Shown here in pieces: positions 20,726 through 31,299 of a DNA stretch of 64,000 nt. The stretch's first letter is position 1, and each line of letters opens with the position of its first letter. The stretch spans positions 17,944,048-18,008,047 of the forward strand of contig OY821517.1 in assembly GCA_963682025.1 (NCBI GenBank). Direction: 5' to 3'. Under the pieces are notes generated by a model. It saw nothing but the letters and a program-made list of their open reading frames with translations, was not told the DNA's origin and searched no databases. The position numbers and the translations under genes are program-made. The stretch comes from Cordilura impudica. Its lineage: Eukaryota > Arthropoda > Insecta > Diptera > Scathophagidae.

Positions 20726-21689
20726 CTATCATTGTTTACAAAAAATATTATAACTTGGTCAATTTTTATTCGATTTAAACACATGAAAGCTTGTTTTACT
20801 CAGAAAGATACTGACTTTGAGACCATTGTTGTTCAAAAAGATGATTCGAAAAAAACCGTCGCAAAAGTTTAAAAAAATTAAAATTTTTGACGTTATTGAA
20901 AATATCTCTACATATTATATAGTGAAAGTATATATATTTGGAAAGAGCATATTCGTTTCTTATAAATACTGTTTAAAAATTCGAAATCGGTTAAAAAATC
21001 ACTGAGTTACAAGTGTTTAAGTGCGCCAATATCAAAAAATACTTTTTTCCCCATATGTATCTTGAAAAGTTTAGGATATATTGCAACTTTTAAAACCTGT
21101 TATATAACACTCTCAGCTAGATCTACAATCTACACTAGGTCAATAGACAAGTTATTACAATTTTTTTTGTAGCGTGTAATTAATCACAAGATTAAAACAT
21201 TGAAATTTTCAATTGCGTTTAGAAAACAGTTGAAAGAAAATGTCAGAAACTATAAATATTTAAATAACGGTTAAGATTTCAATATTTTCTCTCATACCAT
21301 CTTCTATATTCATTGTTTTAATCAACTCTGGTACAGAAATTTTAAGTTTCCATTGTTTGGACATCACTAAAAAATACTTGTTTTCTTCTATCTGTGTGTT
21401 TTTTTTATGGTATTTTTTGTAACAAATTTGTTATCTCTCGATAGAGAACACACCAAAGAGTGATTTCGTAAAACGCGAAATTATTAAAAAAAAAAAATGG
21501 CAAATTCAGAATTTTATACAAGTTTCCAATGTTTTGTCACCCACTGTAGTATGTGCATTTTGATGTAAAGTTAATATGTACCACCATTAAGAATCCCAGG
21601 GTTTTATTGTATAACATGAGCCTTTAAATATGTTCGTGCATGTTCATTGGATAGGCCTTGTAAATACTTTTTATAGTTATCATCATCAT

Positions 21690-22365
21690 GTAGTGCTAAA
21701 GCTCGGGGTGAGCTTTAGCTTGTTCGATAATTATTTTCCATTCTTCTCTATGTACAGCTTCCTATTGGCAGTTTCGAATACCCATTATCTTTAGATCGTC
21801 GTCAACACACTCCTTCCATCTAGTTCGCGGGCGTCCTCTTCGTCTTCCGATTTAATAGTTTAACAACGACTTTTGTGGCCTGCTATCGTCCATGCGCGCA
21901 ACATCACCTGCCCAGCCCAGACGTTGAGCCTTTATGAATTCTACTATGTCCTATCCTTCGCATAGCTCGAGCAGTTCTTCATTATTTCTTTGAACATATC
22001 CGCCGTTTTCATCTCACACTGGGCCAAATATGTTACGGAAGATTTCATGCTCGAAGATACTTAGACGCTGCTGTTCATTTGCTGTCATGGATCACGTTTC
22101 ACATCCATATGTGACGGTAGGTCTGATAATAGTTTTGTATATGTTAAGTTTGCATATCTTCGACGTCAGCTTCGATGAAAACATTTTCTTTTGCCGAAGT
22201 ACGCCATATTGGCTGCCTATAGTGGATCACTTATACAGTCTTGCAAATTACCCTCGTTTTTTAGAAGGGCACCCAGGTATATAAAATTAGTTACATCTTC
22301 GAAGTGGTATCCACCTATGTGTATATCATGTACAGTTCGTCGATTTTCATTCGCAGACATTTTTA
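21690..22365 (-). pseudogene. non-LTR retrotransposon (family 1), C-terminal region
   Basis: The minus strand reads KKYLKMSANENRRTVHDIHI, GGYHFEDVTNFIYLGALL, RRRYAKLNIYKTIIRPTVTY, GCETWSMTANEQQRLSIFEH, EIFRNIFGPV, AQRLGWAGDVARMDDSRPQK, RRRGRPRTRWKECVDDDLKI and REEWKIIIEQAKAHPEL. This is the part downstream of the polymerase active site of many arthropod LINE reverse transcriptases (YLG, YG-ETW, R-IYGP, GRP--RW blocks). The upstream active-site piece lies at 23520-23660, cut off by a second retrotransposon. Stops and frameshifts present; fossil. Confidence 0.75.
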
Positions 22366-22371
22366 GGTATT

Positions 22372-23510
22372 TTTTTTAATTTATTAACCAACACTCAGGG
22401 GATGCCCCCTACAGATGCAGAGCATTGTGTTGATCTCAGGAAAATAGGTTATGGGAAGGAGGAAAGGAGTAGTGTTTGTGGATATTTGACTAAAATTTTA
22501 TTACATTATAACTGTCAGGAAAGACCTCTGCGGGGAGTTTATTCCACATACGGCTAGTTCGGCTGATAAACGAATTCTCTCTGTAATGCGTTGTGCGGTC
22601 AACTGGACAATAGACTACAAACGAATGTGCTCTACTAGAGAAGCAAGTAGAGCGAACCGAAACTCGGGCAGTTGTAATAAGTTCGCTAATCTCAGAAGAA
22701 CATTTCCCATCGTAGTATCTATAGAACAGTGATACACAACCCAAATGCCGACGATGTTCCAATGAGTCAATAGTGTTAGATGCCCTACTGGCGTTGATGA
22801 GCATCAACGCCCTCCTTTGCACACGGTCCAGTAGCTCCAAAATAGACTTTTCAGCTCCTGCCGATATATGGTAGTTGTATTCCATTTTCGGTCGGATGTA
22901 AGTGGTATAGATTTTAAGGAGATCAGAAGGAGTGAAGTAATTTTTGCACCGTTTTAGAAAACCAAGACACTTGAATGCTTCTTTCGACACTTGAAAAACA
23001 TGCTCGTTCCAACGAACATCACATTGAATTCTCATGTCTAGAACATCAAGAGTATCCGACTCCTCAATACCTACATATACCACCCATATATACAGATGAC
23101 ATTGTTGAATCCATGGCCCTATGGGTCAACATCCAACATTGAGTCTTCAGCACATTAAAATCAACCCTATTCGCTTTACCCCACTCGAGATTTGTTAAAA
23201 GGTTTGATTGAGTGTGTCATTCATTGTCCGCCTTTTGCCCGCCCAACCTCCAAGAGGCTTGGCCTACAATTAAAGGAAAATGAATGACAAATGCTGCTGT
23301 CACCTGCGAAAGAGTATAGAGTTAAAAGTTTGACCAAGAAGGTCGTTTAGAAAGATAAGAAAAAGAGAAGGAGAAAGAACGGAACCTTGGGGTACCCCTG
23401 AATTAAGCTGAAACTCATTGGATGAGACCCCATCAATAACAATACGTATTGTTCGATCTCTGAGAAAACTCGATATAAATCGAGAGAAGTTCATTTATTA
23501 TATATTCATT
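22372..23510 (-). pseudogene. non-LTR retrotransposon (family 2), inserted in family 1
   Basis: In minus orientation: SRFISSFLRDRTIRIVIDGV, SGVPQGSVLSPSLFLIFLND (RT block), FAGDSS near 23303 where the active site should be (Y/F)ADD, so the second position is Gly, then the long tail from 23083 to 22490: VRWNEHVFQVSKEAFKCLGF, LLKIYTTYIRPKMEYNYH, LLDRVQRRALMLINA, HRRHLGCVSLFYRYYDGKCS, RTTHYRENSFISRTSRMWN, KLPAEVFPDSYN. A T-run at 22373 marks the poly(A) end. Short TTTATTA repeats flank both sides (near 22383 and 23490-23510), a possible target duplication. It is 5'-truncated before the RT core. The copy at 26250-28295 is its sister. Confidence 0.75.
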
Positions 23511-23519
23511 TATTATAAG

Positions 23520-23660
23520 GCCCACTGCTCTGCTGACCTCTCAATATTTGTAAATATTTTGCGCCATATATCGGATGTTCCTTGCGACAATTGCAATGTC
23601 ATCTGCGGAGGCAATAGTCAGACCAGATCTGCTAAACAAACTACCAGTTCTCACAGGACC
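23520..23660 (-). pseudogene. non-LTR family 1, polymerase active-site piece
   Basis: The minus strand reads RTGSLFSRSGLTIASADDIA plus IVARNIRYMAQ and REVSRAVGLIIN. SADD is the reverse transcriptase catalytic motif, with Tyr replaced by Ser (both Asp kept). It continues logically into KKYLKMSANE at 22365 once family 2 is removed. Confidence 0.65.
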
Positions 23661-24460
23661 CTTAACTATGTAGTGTAGCATTAGATTGAATACTACTGTT
23701 GAAGGCGAGTCTTTTCATAGTACGTCCAATTTGTAAATGGTTCTTTGAATGAAATGTGAAAAAACGTAAAAAAAGACTCGTGTGTTGGTGCCCCACATGA
23801 GACTTTCCTTGCAGTGGTAACCATGTGGCCAACCCAATTATGATGTAACACATTCCAGCTGCTTGTGCACTACTTACTCTACAAATTATTTTGTTAGTAC
23901 CTAAATTTTTTCTAATTTTGTGCTGGTCATACTTTAAAAACCACTGTTTATGTTTGTTATTATTTGCTATGACTGCTGATAGTTGGGTTCGTTTCTGGTT
24001 ATCTCTAAAGATAAAAATTGAGTCTGGTAATATATATCGTACAATTACTACAAATATATTATTGCGAATATTTTTGGTCTATACGTGTAGTAGAGATTCT
24101 GCTTAGATTCAATAAGTTTTTCATATAATCAAAACAGTTAACAATGTAACGCTTTATTAAGTTAGGTTAGGTTTATATTCCTCACAAAACACCAATTAAC
24201 TAAGCAATGCATATTAACACAGTTTCCACTCCAACAACAAATACACACAAAAAAGAAGAAAAACCTTTTTTGTTTCATCTATAACCCCTAACCTAAAAAA
24301 TAACATTTATAAAAGTCCACTTCTTCTGTGCCGTTATTGTTTTTGTAATTTAGTTTAGTATATTGCTGCTAATATTCATTATCACCGAAGTACTATTTTT
24401 AGTTTGAACTTAAACTTTGTAAAAAATATTTTTTTGGTAAAAAAAAAATATATTCTCAGC
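23661..24460. other. unassigned 0.8 kb
   Basis: No gene recognised. A short GTTAGGTTAGG occurs near 24158. Confidence 0.35.
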
Positions 24461-24465
24461 TTCAT

Positions 24466-24486
24466 CAGTCAGTCAGTCAGTCAGTT
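24466..24486 (+). repeat. (CAGT)n microsatellite
   Basis: Five consecutive CAGT units. Confidence 0.95.
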
Positions 24487-24670
24487 AGTGTGTGCTAGCC
24501 AATCAAAACAGCAAACAGTCAATTGTGCAGTACTTTGCTTGGCTTGTTCAAGTAAATATTATTTTTGAGGTCAAAGTTTTATAATATTTAATGGTTTTCT
24601 CCCAATTACATTTACACGGCAGCATTAAAAGCGTCAGGGTGGCATTGTTATTATAAGTAGATATCTATGT

Positions 24671-24673
<3 letters not shown>

Positions 24674-24703
<30 letters not shown>
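24674..24703 (+). repeat. (TC)n microsatellite
   Basis: About fifteen consecutive TC units. Confidence 0.97.
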
Positions 24704-24706
<3 letters not shown>

Positions 24707-24714
24707 TCTCACTC

Positions 24715-25204
24715 TTCAGACAAAGATTAGCGCTTTAGTTCTGCCTGCTGCGAGTTAAGAAGACTTTTAACATTTAAGCACGCAGCCATGTATATTGCTA
24801 AATTACGCCAAGATTATGAAATGTTTTGGTAATTGGATCTGCCAATATCTACAATTATCTACTCATAAAAAATACATGTTTTTGGCATCAGCTTTAGTTT
24901 CCTTAACTATTATAGAAATAACTATTTTAATAATAAACATTATCATTATGGAATCTATGAGAGAATGTGGGGAAGCTGTGAGAAAGTTTTATTTTTTAAA
25001 AAAGGTTAACGGTTTTTTATGTTGTGAAGATAAAAAAAAAATATGGAATTTTATTTGTTAGTAATACAAAAATATACAAAATTAAATTTGAGAGAGGCTC
25101 TGTAGAAGCAGGCAACATTTAGAAATAATTGTTAAGGAATAAATTTTTTTGAACTGATATTAACTGGGGTCACTTATGTATTATAAAAACAAATATAAAA
25201 CAAA
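24715..25204. other. unassigned spacer
   Basis: An open stretch at 24795-25061 has no motif I recognise. Otherwise nothing. Confidence 0.35.
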
Positions 25205-25450
25205 CTTAACGTGTGCGAAGTTGGCCCCCCATTTTTGGAAATAAAATTGTTTGAAGATTGTTCTGAATTGTTCTGGGATTGTTCTACAATGTTCCAAAAC
25301 GATGAGTTTCAAAAATGTAATTTGTACCGGTAAATCGAAAAAAACGAATTTTAAACTTTGCCCCCCACTTTTGGAAACAAAAAAATTTGTTCTAGGTTAT
25401 TCTAGTTGTTTTAAACATTGTTCCAAAATAGATATGTCACAAACCGTAAC
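25205..25450 (+). repeat. degenerate two-unit repeat, about 130 bp
   Basis: GCCCCCCATTTTTGGAAATA with AAATTGTTTGAAGATTGTTC near 25225 recurs as GCCCCCCACTTTTGGAAACA with AATTTGTTCTAGGTTATTC near 25362, each followed by a GTTCCAAAA motif. Confidence 0.7.
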
Positions 25451-25597
25451 GTACGCAAATGAGAACGAAAAACATTTTTTCCGCGATATCAACGTTAATA
25501 AACGATATCAATATTTTTATGCAACACAAAAGTTAACGTACAGATTCCAAAATTTCTTTCATACAAGGTATCCTGAATTGCACCTGAATGTAAAATA

Positions 25598-25890
25598 TCT
25601 ATACTATTAATAGGCAAGGCGATTTCTTGTGACCGATGTAAGTTTCACAGTTTTAACCCGGTTTTGACAAAAAATTTATCATTTGAAAGGTATTTCTTTT
25701 TAGCTGTTACCCAGATTTACAGATTTTCATCGTCTGGAATATTTTTTTGGAGTTATGATCGTTTAAAGTTGCTTCTAACACATACATAAAATTATACAAT
25801 GCTAAGTGTGTGTTTATTAAATTTGTTAATGTGTTTGTGTTAATGTGTTGAGTTTGTTTTCTTCATTTAAAATGAGTTGAATTGTGAAGC
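25598..25890 (+). mobile_element. Helitron-like HelA, copy 3, 3'-truncated
   Basis: TCTATACTATTAATAGGC start after an A; GATTTCTTGTGACCGATG, TACCCAGATTTACAGATT and ACACATACATAAAATTATAC follow in family order. It lacks the palindrome and CTAG end. Confidence 0.75.
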
Positions 25891-25894
25891 ATTA

Positions 25895-25975
25895 TTTATT
25901 CCTTTATATTATTATATTATATTATTTTTATATTATATTATTATATTATATTTTTATATTATATTATTTTTAAGA
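25895..25975 (+). repeat. TATTA/ATTATATT simple repeat
   Basis: Runs of TATTATATTATATTA. Confidence 0.9.
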
Positions 25976-26249
25976 AAGGATTTTTTTAAAAGTGAAATGA
26001 ATACTTAAGAAAATACACTTTTTTCACCACACTACGGCGCTTTGTTTTCGAGATATAAGCCATTTTATATTCCCTGCTAAAATTATACTTTTTTTCTATC
26101 TGGCAACCCTAAAAATTGTTACCGCCCAAATCATATTGGCAGCTAGGGATGTCAACCAGTGTTACATCTTTAACTCTGGCAACCCTAAAAACAGTTTTTT
26201 AAGAGGGGGCAAAATTTCAACCAATATGTAGACACATGAGTTATAATTA
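25976..26249. other. unassigned spacer
   Basis: Contains two copies of TCTGGCAACCCTAAAAA (near 26099 and 26175). No gene. Confidence 0.4.
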
Positions 26250-28295
26250 ATCTTTGTAGAAGCCCAAATCTGAATGGGAATATCTCCCTCAACAGTTTTG
26301 ATGCCTTTTCAGAGTCCATAGCTAGAATTGTGGGGAATTGTCCCTACATTGAAATCGTTTTTGCTGGTGATTTTTATTTTAAAAATTCTTTCTGGCTCCG
26401 CCATTAGAGTCACACAACTCCCATGAGGTAATACCTTGATCTTTTTGACGCGCATAATCATCTAACGCAACTTGTGAAGTACGAAGTAAAAGTTAATGGA
26501 CCTCCGGGCAACTGGGCTCACACTACCATTTCTGCATCCTTTTCATATTCCGAACTTCGAAGCGCTTCAAAAACAGTCATGAAATTATAAACAGGTAACT
26601 TTGTTTCCTCGACGATAATATCGATGCCACTGCGTAGTAGTAGAAAATCTGGTTTTGTTTGGAATAAAAACTTTTATGCCTACAAAACTAATTTCGGCTC
26701 AACCAAAACATATGTAAGTGTTGGTTTAACCAGACGTGCGAAAATGCAGTAACATCCAGGGAGGAAGCGTTCAGTAATTGGCGTATGAATAAATATACAA
26801 ATACTGATCTTCTAGGCAAACAGGCGAGAGCCGAATTTGCCAAAATATTAGACATGAAAAGTTTCTCTACGAACAGCGTTTTAGAACTAAAGTTCTATAT
26901 AATCCTCAGGGCAGTAAGACCTTCTGGTCATTCGTTAAATGAGTAAAGGACAATGTTAGTTCTTCCAATCCAACTCTTATAAAGGACGACCTAATATTCA
27001 CTGACCCGGTTGATAAAACTAACCTATTGGCTGAAGAATTCGAAAGTAATTCTTTCTTGCCGAAAGCCATCAACCACTGCACGAACTTGAGAGAGTGTCT
27101 CATACTATGCCCAAGATATTTTTTCGAGCTCGTACTATTAACAGGCTCCAAACAGTGCTCAATATAAACAAGTCACCGGACCGGATGGCATATCAGCACT
27201 GGTACTGAAACAGTATTCTTCGACGTTATCACGTCCTTTGGCAAACCTTTGGGCGGCATGGTGAATTACCATCTTGTGAACTACCTAGAGACCAACTTAT
27301 TGCTTAACGACAGACAGTATGGCTTTCGTAAAAGTCGTTCTACGGGTGACATGATATCGCTTCTTTCGCAACGTTGGAGTCAGTCCATTCACCGATTCGG
27401 TGAAAATAATGTTGTTGCTCTGGATATTTCCAAGGTATTCCATCGGGTGTGGCACAGTACACTCTTGTCAAAACTAATTTCTCTCGATTTATATCGTGTT
27501 TTCTCAGAGATCACACTATACGTATTATTTTAGATGGGGTCTCATGAAAAGTGTTACACTTAAACGGAGATGTACCGGAAGGCTCTGTTATTTCTCCACT
27601 TTTTCTTATTTTTCTTAATGACCTTCTATGTCCAACTTCCAATCCTATCAAGACCTATAGACAATCTCTGGATGGGGCCGAATGAATAGGGTCGATTTTA
27701 ATTCTCGTAAGACCCAATGTTGCTTATATTCAGGAATCAGATGCTCTTGATGTTCTGGTCATGAAAATTCAATGTCCGTTTGAATAAACACATTTTTCAA
27801 TTATCGAAAGAAGATTTCAAGTTCCTAGGTATCCTAAGTCGGTGTAAGAATTACTTCACCCTATTTGATCTCCTCACTACTTATACCACTTATATCCAAC
27901 CAAAAATGGAATACAACTGCCATACATGGGCAGGGGCTTCACAGTCTATTTCGAAGCTTCTGTGCAAAGGAGGACGTTGGTGCTTATCAATGACAGTAGG
28001 GTGGCACATCGTCGGAAAGTTGGTTGTGTTGCACTGTATTATAGATATTAAAAGTGTTCTGCTGAGATAAGCGAACACATCCCTAGAGTCCATGTTCATC
28101 TAAACAATCCATTTACAGTTTATTATCCACTAGATCGCACAACGCATTACCGCGAAAATTCGTTTATTAGCCGCACAAGCCGTATATGGAACTTCCCGCT
28201 GAGGTCCTTCCGGTCACATACAACATAGATAAATTTAAGTCATATTTGATTTTATACAAATACTACTCCCTATTTCCTCCTACTCACAGCATATT
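26250..28295 (+). pseudogene. non-LTR retrotransposon family 2, longer copy with endonuclease remnant
   Basis: Plus-strand order: FAGDFYFKNSFW near 26360 (AP-endonuclease GDFN motif, Asn to Tyr), VKYEVKVNGPPGNWAHT, then the RT region: KSPGPDGIS-like block (GPDGISALVLKQY near 27180), RQYGFRKSRSTGDMISLL, VVALDISKVFHRVWHSTLL, GDVPEGSVISPLFLIFLND (family GVPQGS). The segment with the (Y/F)ADD box is deleted near 27640. The tail follows: HIFQLSKEDFKFLGILSRCK, TYIQPKMEYNCHTWAGA, HYRENSFISRTSRIWN. Many stops and frameshifts. It matches 22372-23510 block for block and reaches further 5'. Confidence 0.78.
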
Positions 28296-28319
28296 TTCCC
28301 ATGAAAAAAATACGTATAA

Positions 28320-28770
28320 ACAAAAATTTTATTTTGTCAGTTTGTGGTTTATAGGAGGCTACATCCTGAGCCATGCTTCTTGCAATTTTCATATCATCTA
28401 GCCGACTATCAGGAAGGTGTGGCCCCTTACTATGATACAAAGGGTCATGAAACTTTGTACGACTACATAAGTTCCTAATGTCAGAAAACGAAACACACAA
28501 AGAAAATATTTAATATCATATACCTGGAGTACTGTGAGAGTGCGAGCTTTGCAACTCTGTGTTAGTTCATAAGTTATCAATGCGTTAAATCGAACAGGAT
28601 TACAGCTGTGTGCGTGGCAACTACCATACATGATAAAGATGTATCGTTGTATATCTCCCATACAAAAAAAATACCATTTGTACTTTGAAAATGACAGTCC
28701 CGAAGTTATTAATGTGAGTCCATAAGTTATTAATGCGAGTAGTCGAACTTGCAAGTCCTACCCCTACTGT
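28320..28770 (+). repeat. HelC repeat fragment
   Basis: Starts with TTTGTGGTTTATAGGAGGCT plus ACATCCTG, then modules with CATGAAACTTTGTACGACTA, CTGGAGTACTGTGAGAG, and CATAAGTTATTAATGCGAGT plus AGTCGAAC, as in HelC at 31300 and 54844. No CTAG end found. Confidence 0.65.
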
Positions 28771-29125
28771 TAACTAAATCCTTAGGGGCCCATATATTCA
28801 CAATTTACTAAAAGATACTACCTTCGAATAGAAACCAACAGAAAAGGAAGTAGACCCAGAAAAAACTGACTTCAGATTCGGATTTAGCACCTTTTAGCGG
28901 ATTTTCGAACTGTTGCACAGTGTTATTTTAGTTTATCAAAAATAACACTAGCCAACAACGTTTGGATTGGAGCAACCAAATATCTTTCCTAGAGCAATTT
29001 GGTGAGCTGAATTCGAATCTGTAATTGGTTTTTCTCTATCACGTCAGGTTTTCGAGACACAAAAAAATGATTTTATTCCTTTTTTACATAAAAAATCATG
29101 GGTTTATTTAAAAATCAATGAATTT

Positions 29126-30735
29126 TCAAAAGTGAATGGCGTTATTTGAACGTCGTTTGTATTTTGTTGGTTCGGTTTCAGGTATTAGAGTCCAGCAATA
29201 GTCTCCCAACATGCTTTTGTCCCAAAATCCTTGATAATTTCTTTCAATTTTCATTAAATCTTCGTGAGCACGCTCCCCTTGATCGTCGCTCACCGCACCT
29301 AGGTTTTGTGGAAAAAAATCTAAATGCAAATGAAGAAAATGCATTTTGAGAGACATTCACGCACCTAATTCGTGATAATTTTTCGATAATTCAGCAACAA
29401 TTTGTCTGTAGTTTTCACTCTTATTGTTTCCAAGAAAACTGTCCACGATGCTCTTGAAAGATTTCCAGGCTGCATATTCTTTCTCCAGTAAACATTGTGA
29501 AAAATTGTCATCATTCAATAGTTTCCTGATCTGAGGGCCAACAAATATGCCTTCTTTAATTTTAGCATATGAAATTTAAGAAAAAACCGCTAACAAATAT
29601 TTAAATGCTGCACCATCTTTGTCCAGAGCCTTGAGAAAGTTCTTAAAAAGGCCAAACTATATGTGCAGCGGCGGAAGAAGAACGTCATTTGGATCAATTA
29701 ATAGTTTATTTGAAATGTTTTGTTTTTCTGGTGAATACTCAGTTATTTTTGGCCACTTTATTCAGACGTAATGATGACATGTAGCGCGACTATCCCATAG
29801 ACAAAAGAAACAACAATATTTTGTGAAACCTCCTTGCATACCAGTCAACAAACCAACCAATGAAATAAAACAGATTAATTTATAGCTATTTAAGATGTTC
29901 TCTACTGTATATACGAAGAAATTTAAATCACACACCTTAAGGTCTCCACAGATCTTCCATTTATGATCGTTGTATTTGTTTAATGTCAAAATTTCAGCCA
30001 TTGATTCGTAATTTTCCTTTGTATTAATGGCATGAGCAATTGGTATAGATGGTTTTTCATTCCCATTATGCAAACGAAGAGCCTTTAAACTGTACTTAGA
30101 GCCATCAATAAATAATCTCCATTCAGTTTTGTCATGTGGCTGGTTAATTTTCTGAAATAAAACATCAACATCAGTTCAAAATATGCAGCCAATTCCAAGC
30201 TTCTATCTCTATAGACTGTTAGTTTTGTCCCAACTGCAAGATGTTTCAACTGCTGCATGCATGAAGCTAGTAATTCAGCGTCTTGCTTCGTTAAATGTAA
30301 ATCCAGAATTAGATCATTCAGCTCAGCTTGAGTCACTAAATGGCGTTCATCATCAGCGTCATACAAACTATCACTGCTGGTGAAATATTTTTCGGACTCA
30401 CTGCTCGTAGCACTGGAAATGACTGGTAATGGATCATTTAGTGGACGTTTGGAAACCGATCGGATTTTCGCGTAAGTAATATTTTTTCGATTTTTCATAT
30501 TGAATCCAGCAACTTTTGTTAAACAGAAATAACAATTGGTTTGGTTTTTACTTGACTCTCTCCAAAGTACTGGAATTCAAAAATCGAAATAGATCTTCTT
30601 GCCATTTGACGACTGGTATAAAACATTTCTGCAACTATTGCAAAACATTGTCGGTGTCCACGGTGTCCGAGCAAGTATTCACCATACACAAAGCAAAAAT
30701 AGCTTGAATAAGTAACACACGATCTCCCTGACATG
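29126..30735 (-). pseudogene. unnamed transposon-associated ORF, better-preserved copy
   Basis: Minus-strand order from 30735: MSGRSCVTYSSYF start region, then RPLNDPLPVISSATSSESEK, LVTQAELNDLILDLHLTKQD, AELLASCMQQLKHLAVGTKL, NGNEKPSIPIAHAINTKENY, HKWKICGDLK, an inserted stretch (29860-29940), VGLLTGMQGGFTKYCCFFCL plus WDSRA, NDVLLPPLHI, FGLFKNFLKALDKDGAAFKY, AKIKEGIFVGPQIRKLLNDD, AAWKSFKSIVDSFLGNNKS, MSLKMHFLHLHLDFFPQNLG, AVSDDQGERAHEDLMKIERN, MLGDYCWTL. I know this as a recurrent, unannotated mobile-element protein. The CxxC-like CFFCLWDSR block and the His/Asp-rich C-terminal part could be metal-binding or catalytic, but that is a guess. Stops near 29575 and 29365 plus frame changes mean it is dead. 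Same family as 20121-20725. Confidence 0.7.
29858..29942 (-). other. probable decayed intron in the same ORF
   Basis: Between GGAGACCTTAAG and GTTGGTTTGTTGACTGG lies an insertion starting GTGTGTGATT and ending TTTCATTG. Removing it restores GDLKVGLLTG. It has a good donor, but the acceptor AG reads TG, so I infer a mutated intron. Confidence 0.4.
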
Positions 30736-30814
30736 CTTAAACGCTACGCTACTATGAAGATTTAGAATGAATGTGGGCTTATGTCAAATTAGTAATTGTG
30801 AAATTGTAGTGTCA

Positions 30815-31030
30815 GCGAGATCGTTATTATATACTCCACAACTGTGTGCAGAGGGTATATATAAGTTTGACATTCCGTTTGCAAAAATTAGAAATAAAAT
30901 ACAGACCCGATAAAAAATATTTATTCTTGATCCTTATAACAATCGGAACAATTCTTCTTTAGAAATTACGATCACGCCCTCAATAGGTTAGCTGGGTTGC
31001 TAGTTTTTAGTGAATGTTATGCACTGTCAT
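30815..31030 (-). repeat. family B repeat, 3' fragment
   Basis: In reverse: TACCCTCTGCACACAGTTGT, TTATTCTTGATCCTTATAAC order as in family B ends. The (GTCY)n part is lost. Confidence 0.65.
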
Positions 31031-31299
31031 CCTGAGCAGATTGCTGTTTAAAATTATCAAAATTGATTTAATAAGTCCCGAGATTTTAATGAAAATATAA
31101 AAAAAAAACTTTCTTGTTCTTGTTATTTTTGTATTCTAAATTTTGTTTCTTGAGTGTGACAGCTGTAAAGGTTGTTGTTGTTGTGGTCGTTGGTTTTTCT
31201 TAGCATTTGATTATTATGTATGTTTTGTTATACTCCACGTATTAAGAGGTGCAAATCGTGCAAGTTTTAGAGCCGGCTTTGCGCAGCCGCCGACGCCAA
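31031..31299. other. unassigned spacer
   Basis: GTT-rich patch near 31170. No gene supported. Confidence 0.35.

Larger units (their letters stand above)
19246..21160. mobile_element. element with about 430-bp inverted repeats and an internal ORF relic
   Basis: The left arm (19246-20060, minus a 378-bp Helitron) and the right arm (about 20730-21160) are inverse of each other at roughly 85 percent by eye: AACTTGTC, GACCTAGTGTAG, TGTAGATCTAGCTGAG, GGCGCACTTAAA, TTCTGAGTAAAACAA and TTTGTAAACAATGA all recur inverted. The middle carries two opposed pieces of one coding region. This is a fold-back-like DNA element. The arms end at the repeat AATAACTTGTC; I could not fix a target duplication. Confidence 0.72.
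16380..21547 (-). mobile_element. Tc1-like element broken by three later insertions
   Basis: Transposase pieces lie in minus-strand order: C-terminal part 16425-16545, central part 17040-17485, N-terminal part 18986-19150. The 5' end is at 21547, where the sequence (inverse) reads CAGTGGGTGACAAAACATTG next to a TA. Between them sit family A (17505-18985) and the long-inverted-repeat element (19246-21160). The 3' terminal repeat was not found. One origin for all pieces is inference from order and strand. Confidence 0.5.

Noticed and set aside
30183..30383. 66-codon plus ORF
   Set aside because: Antisense to the well-marked transposon ORF at 29126-30735.
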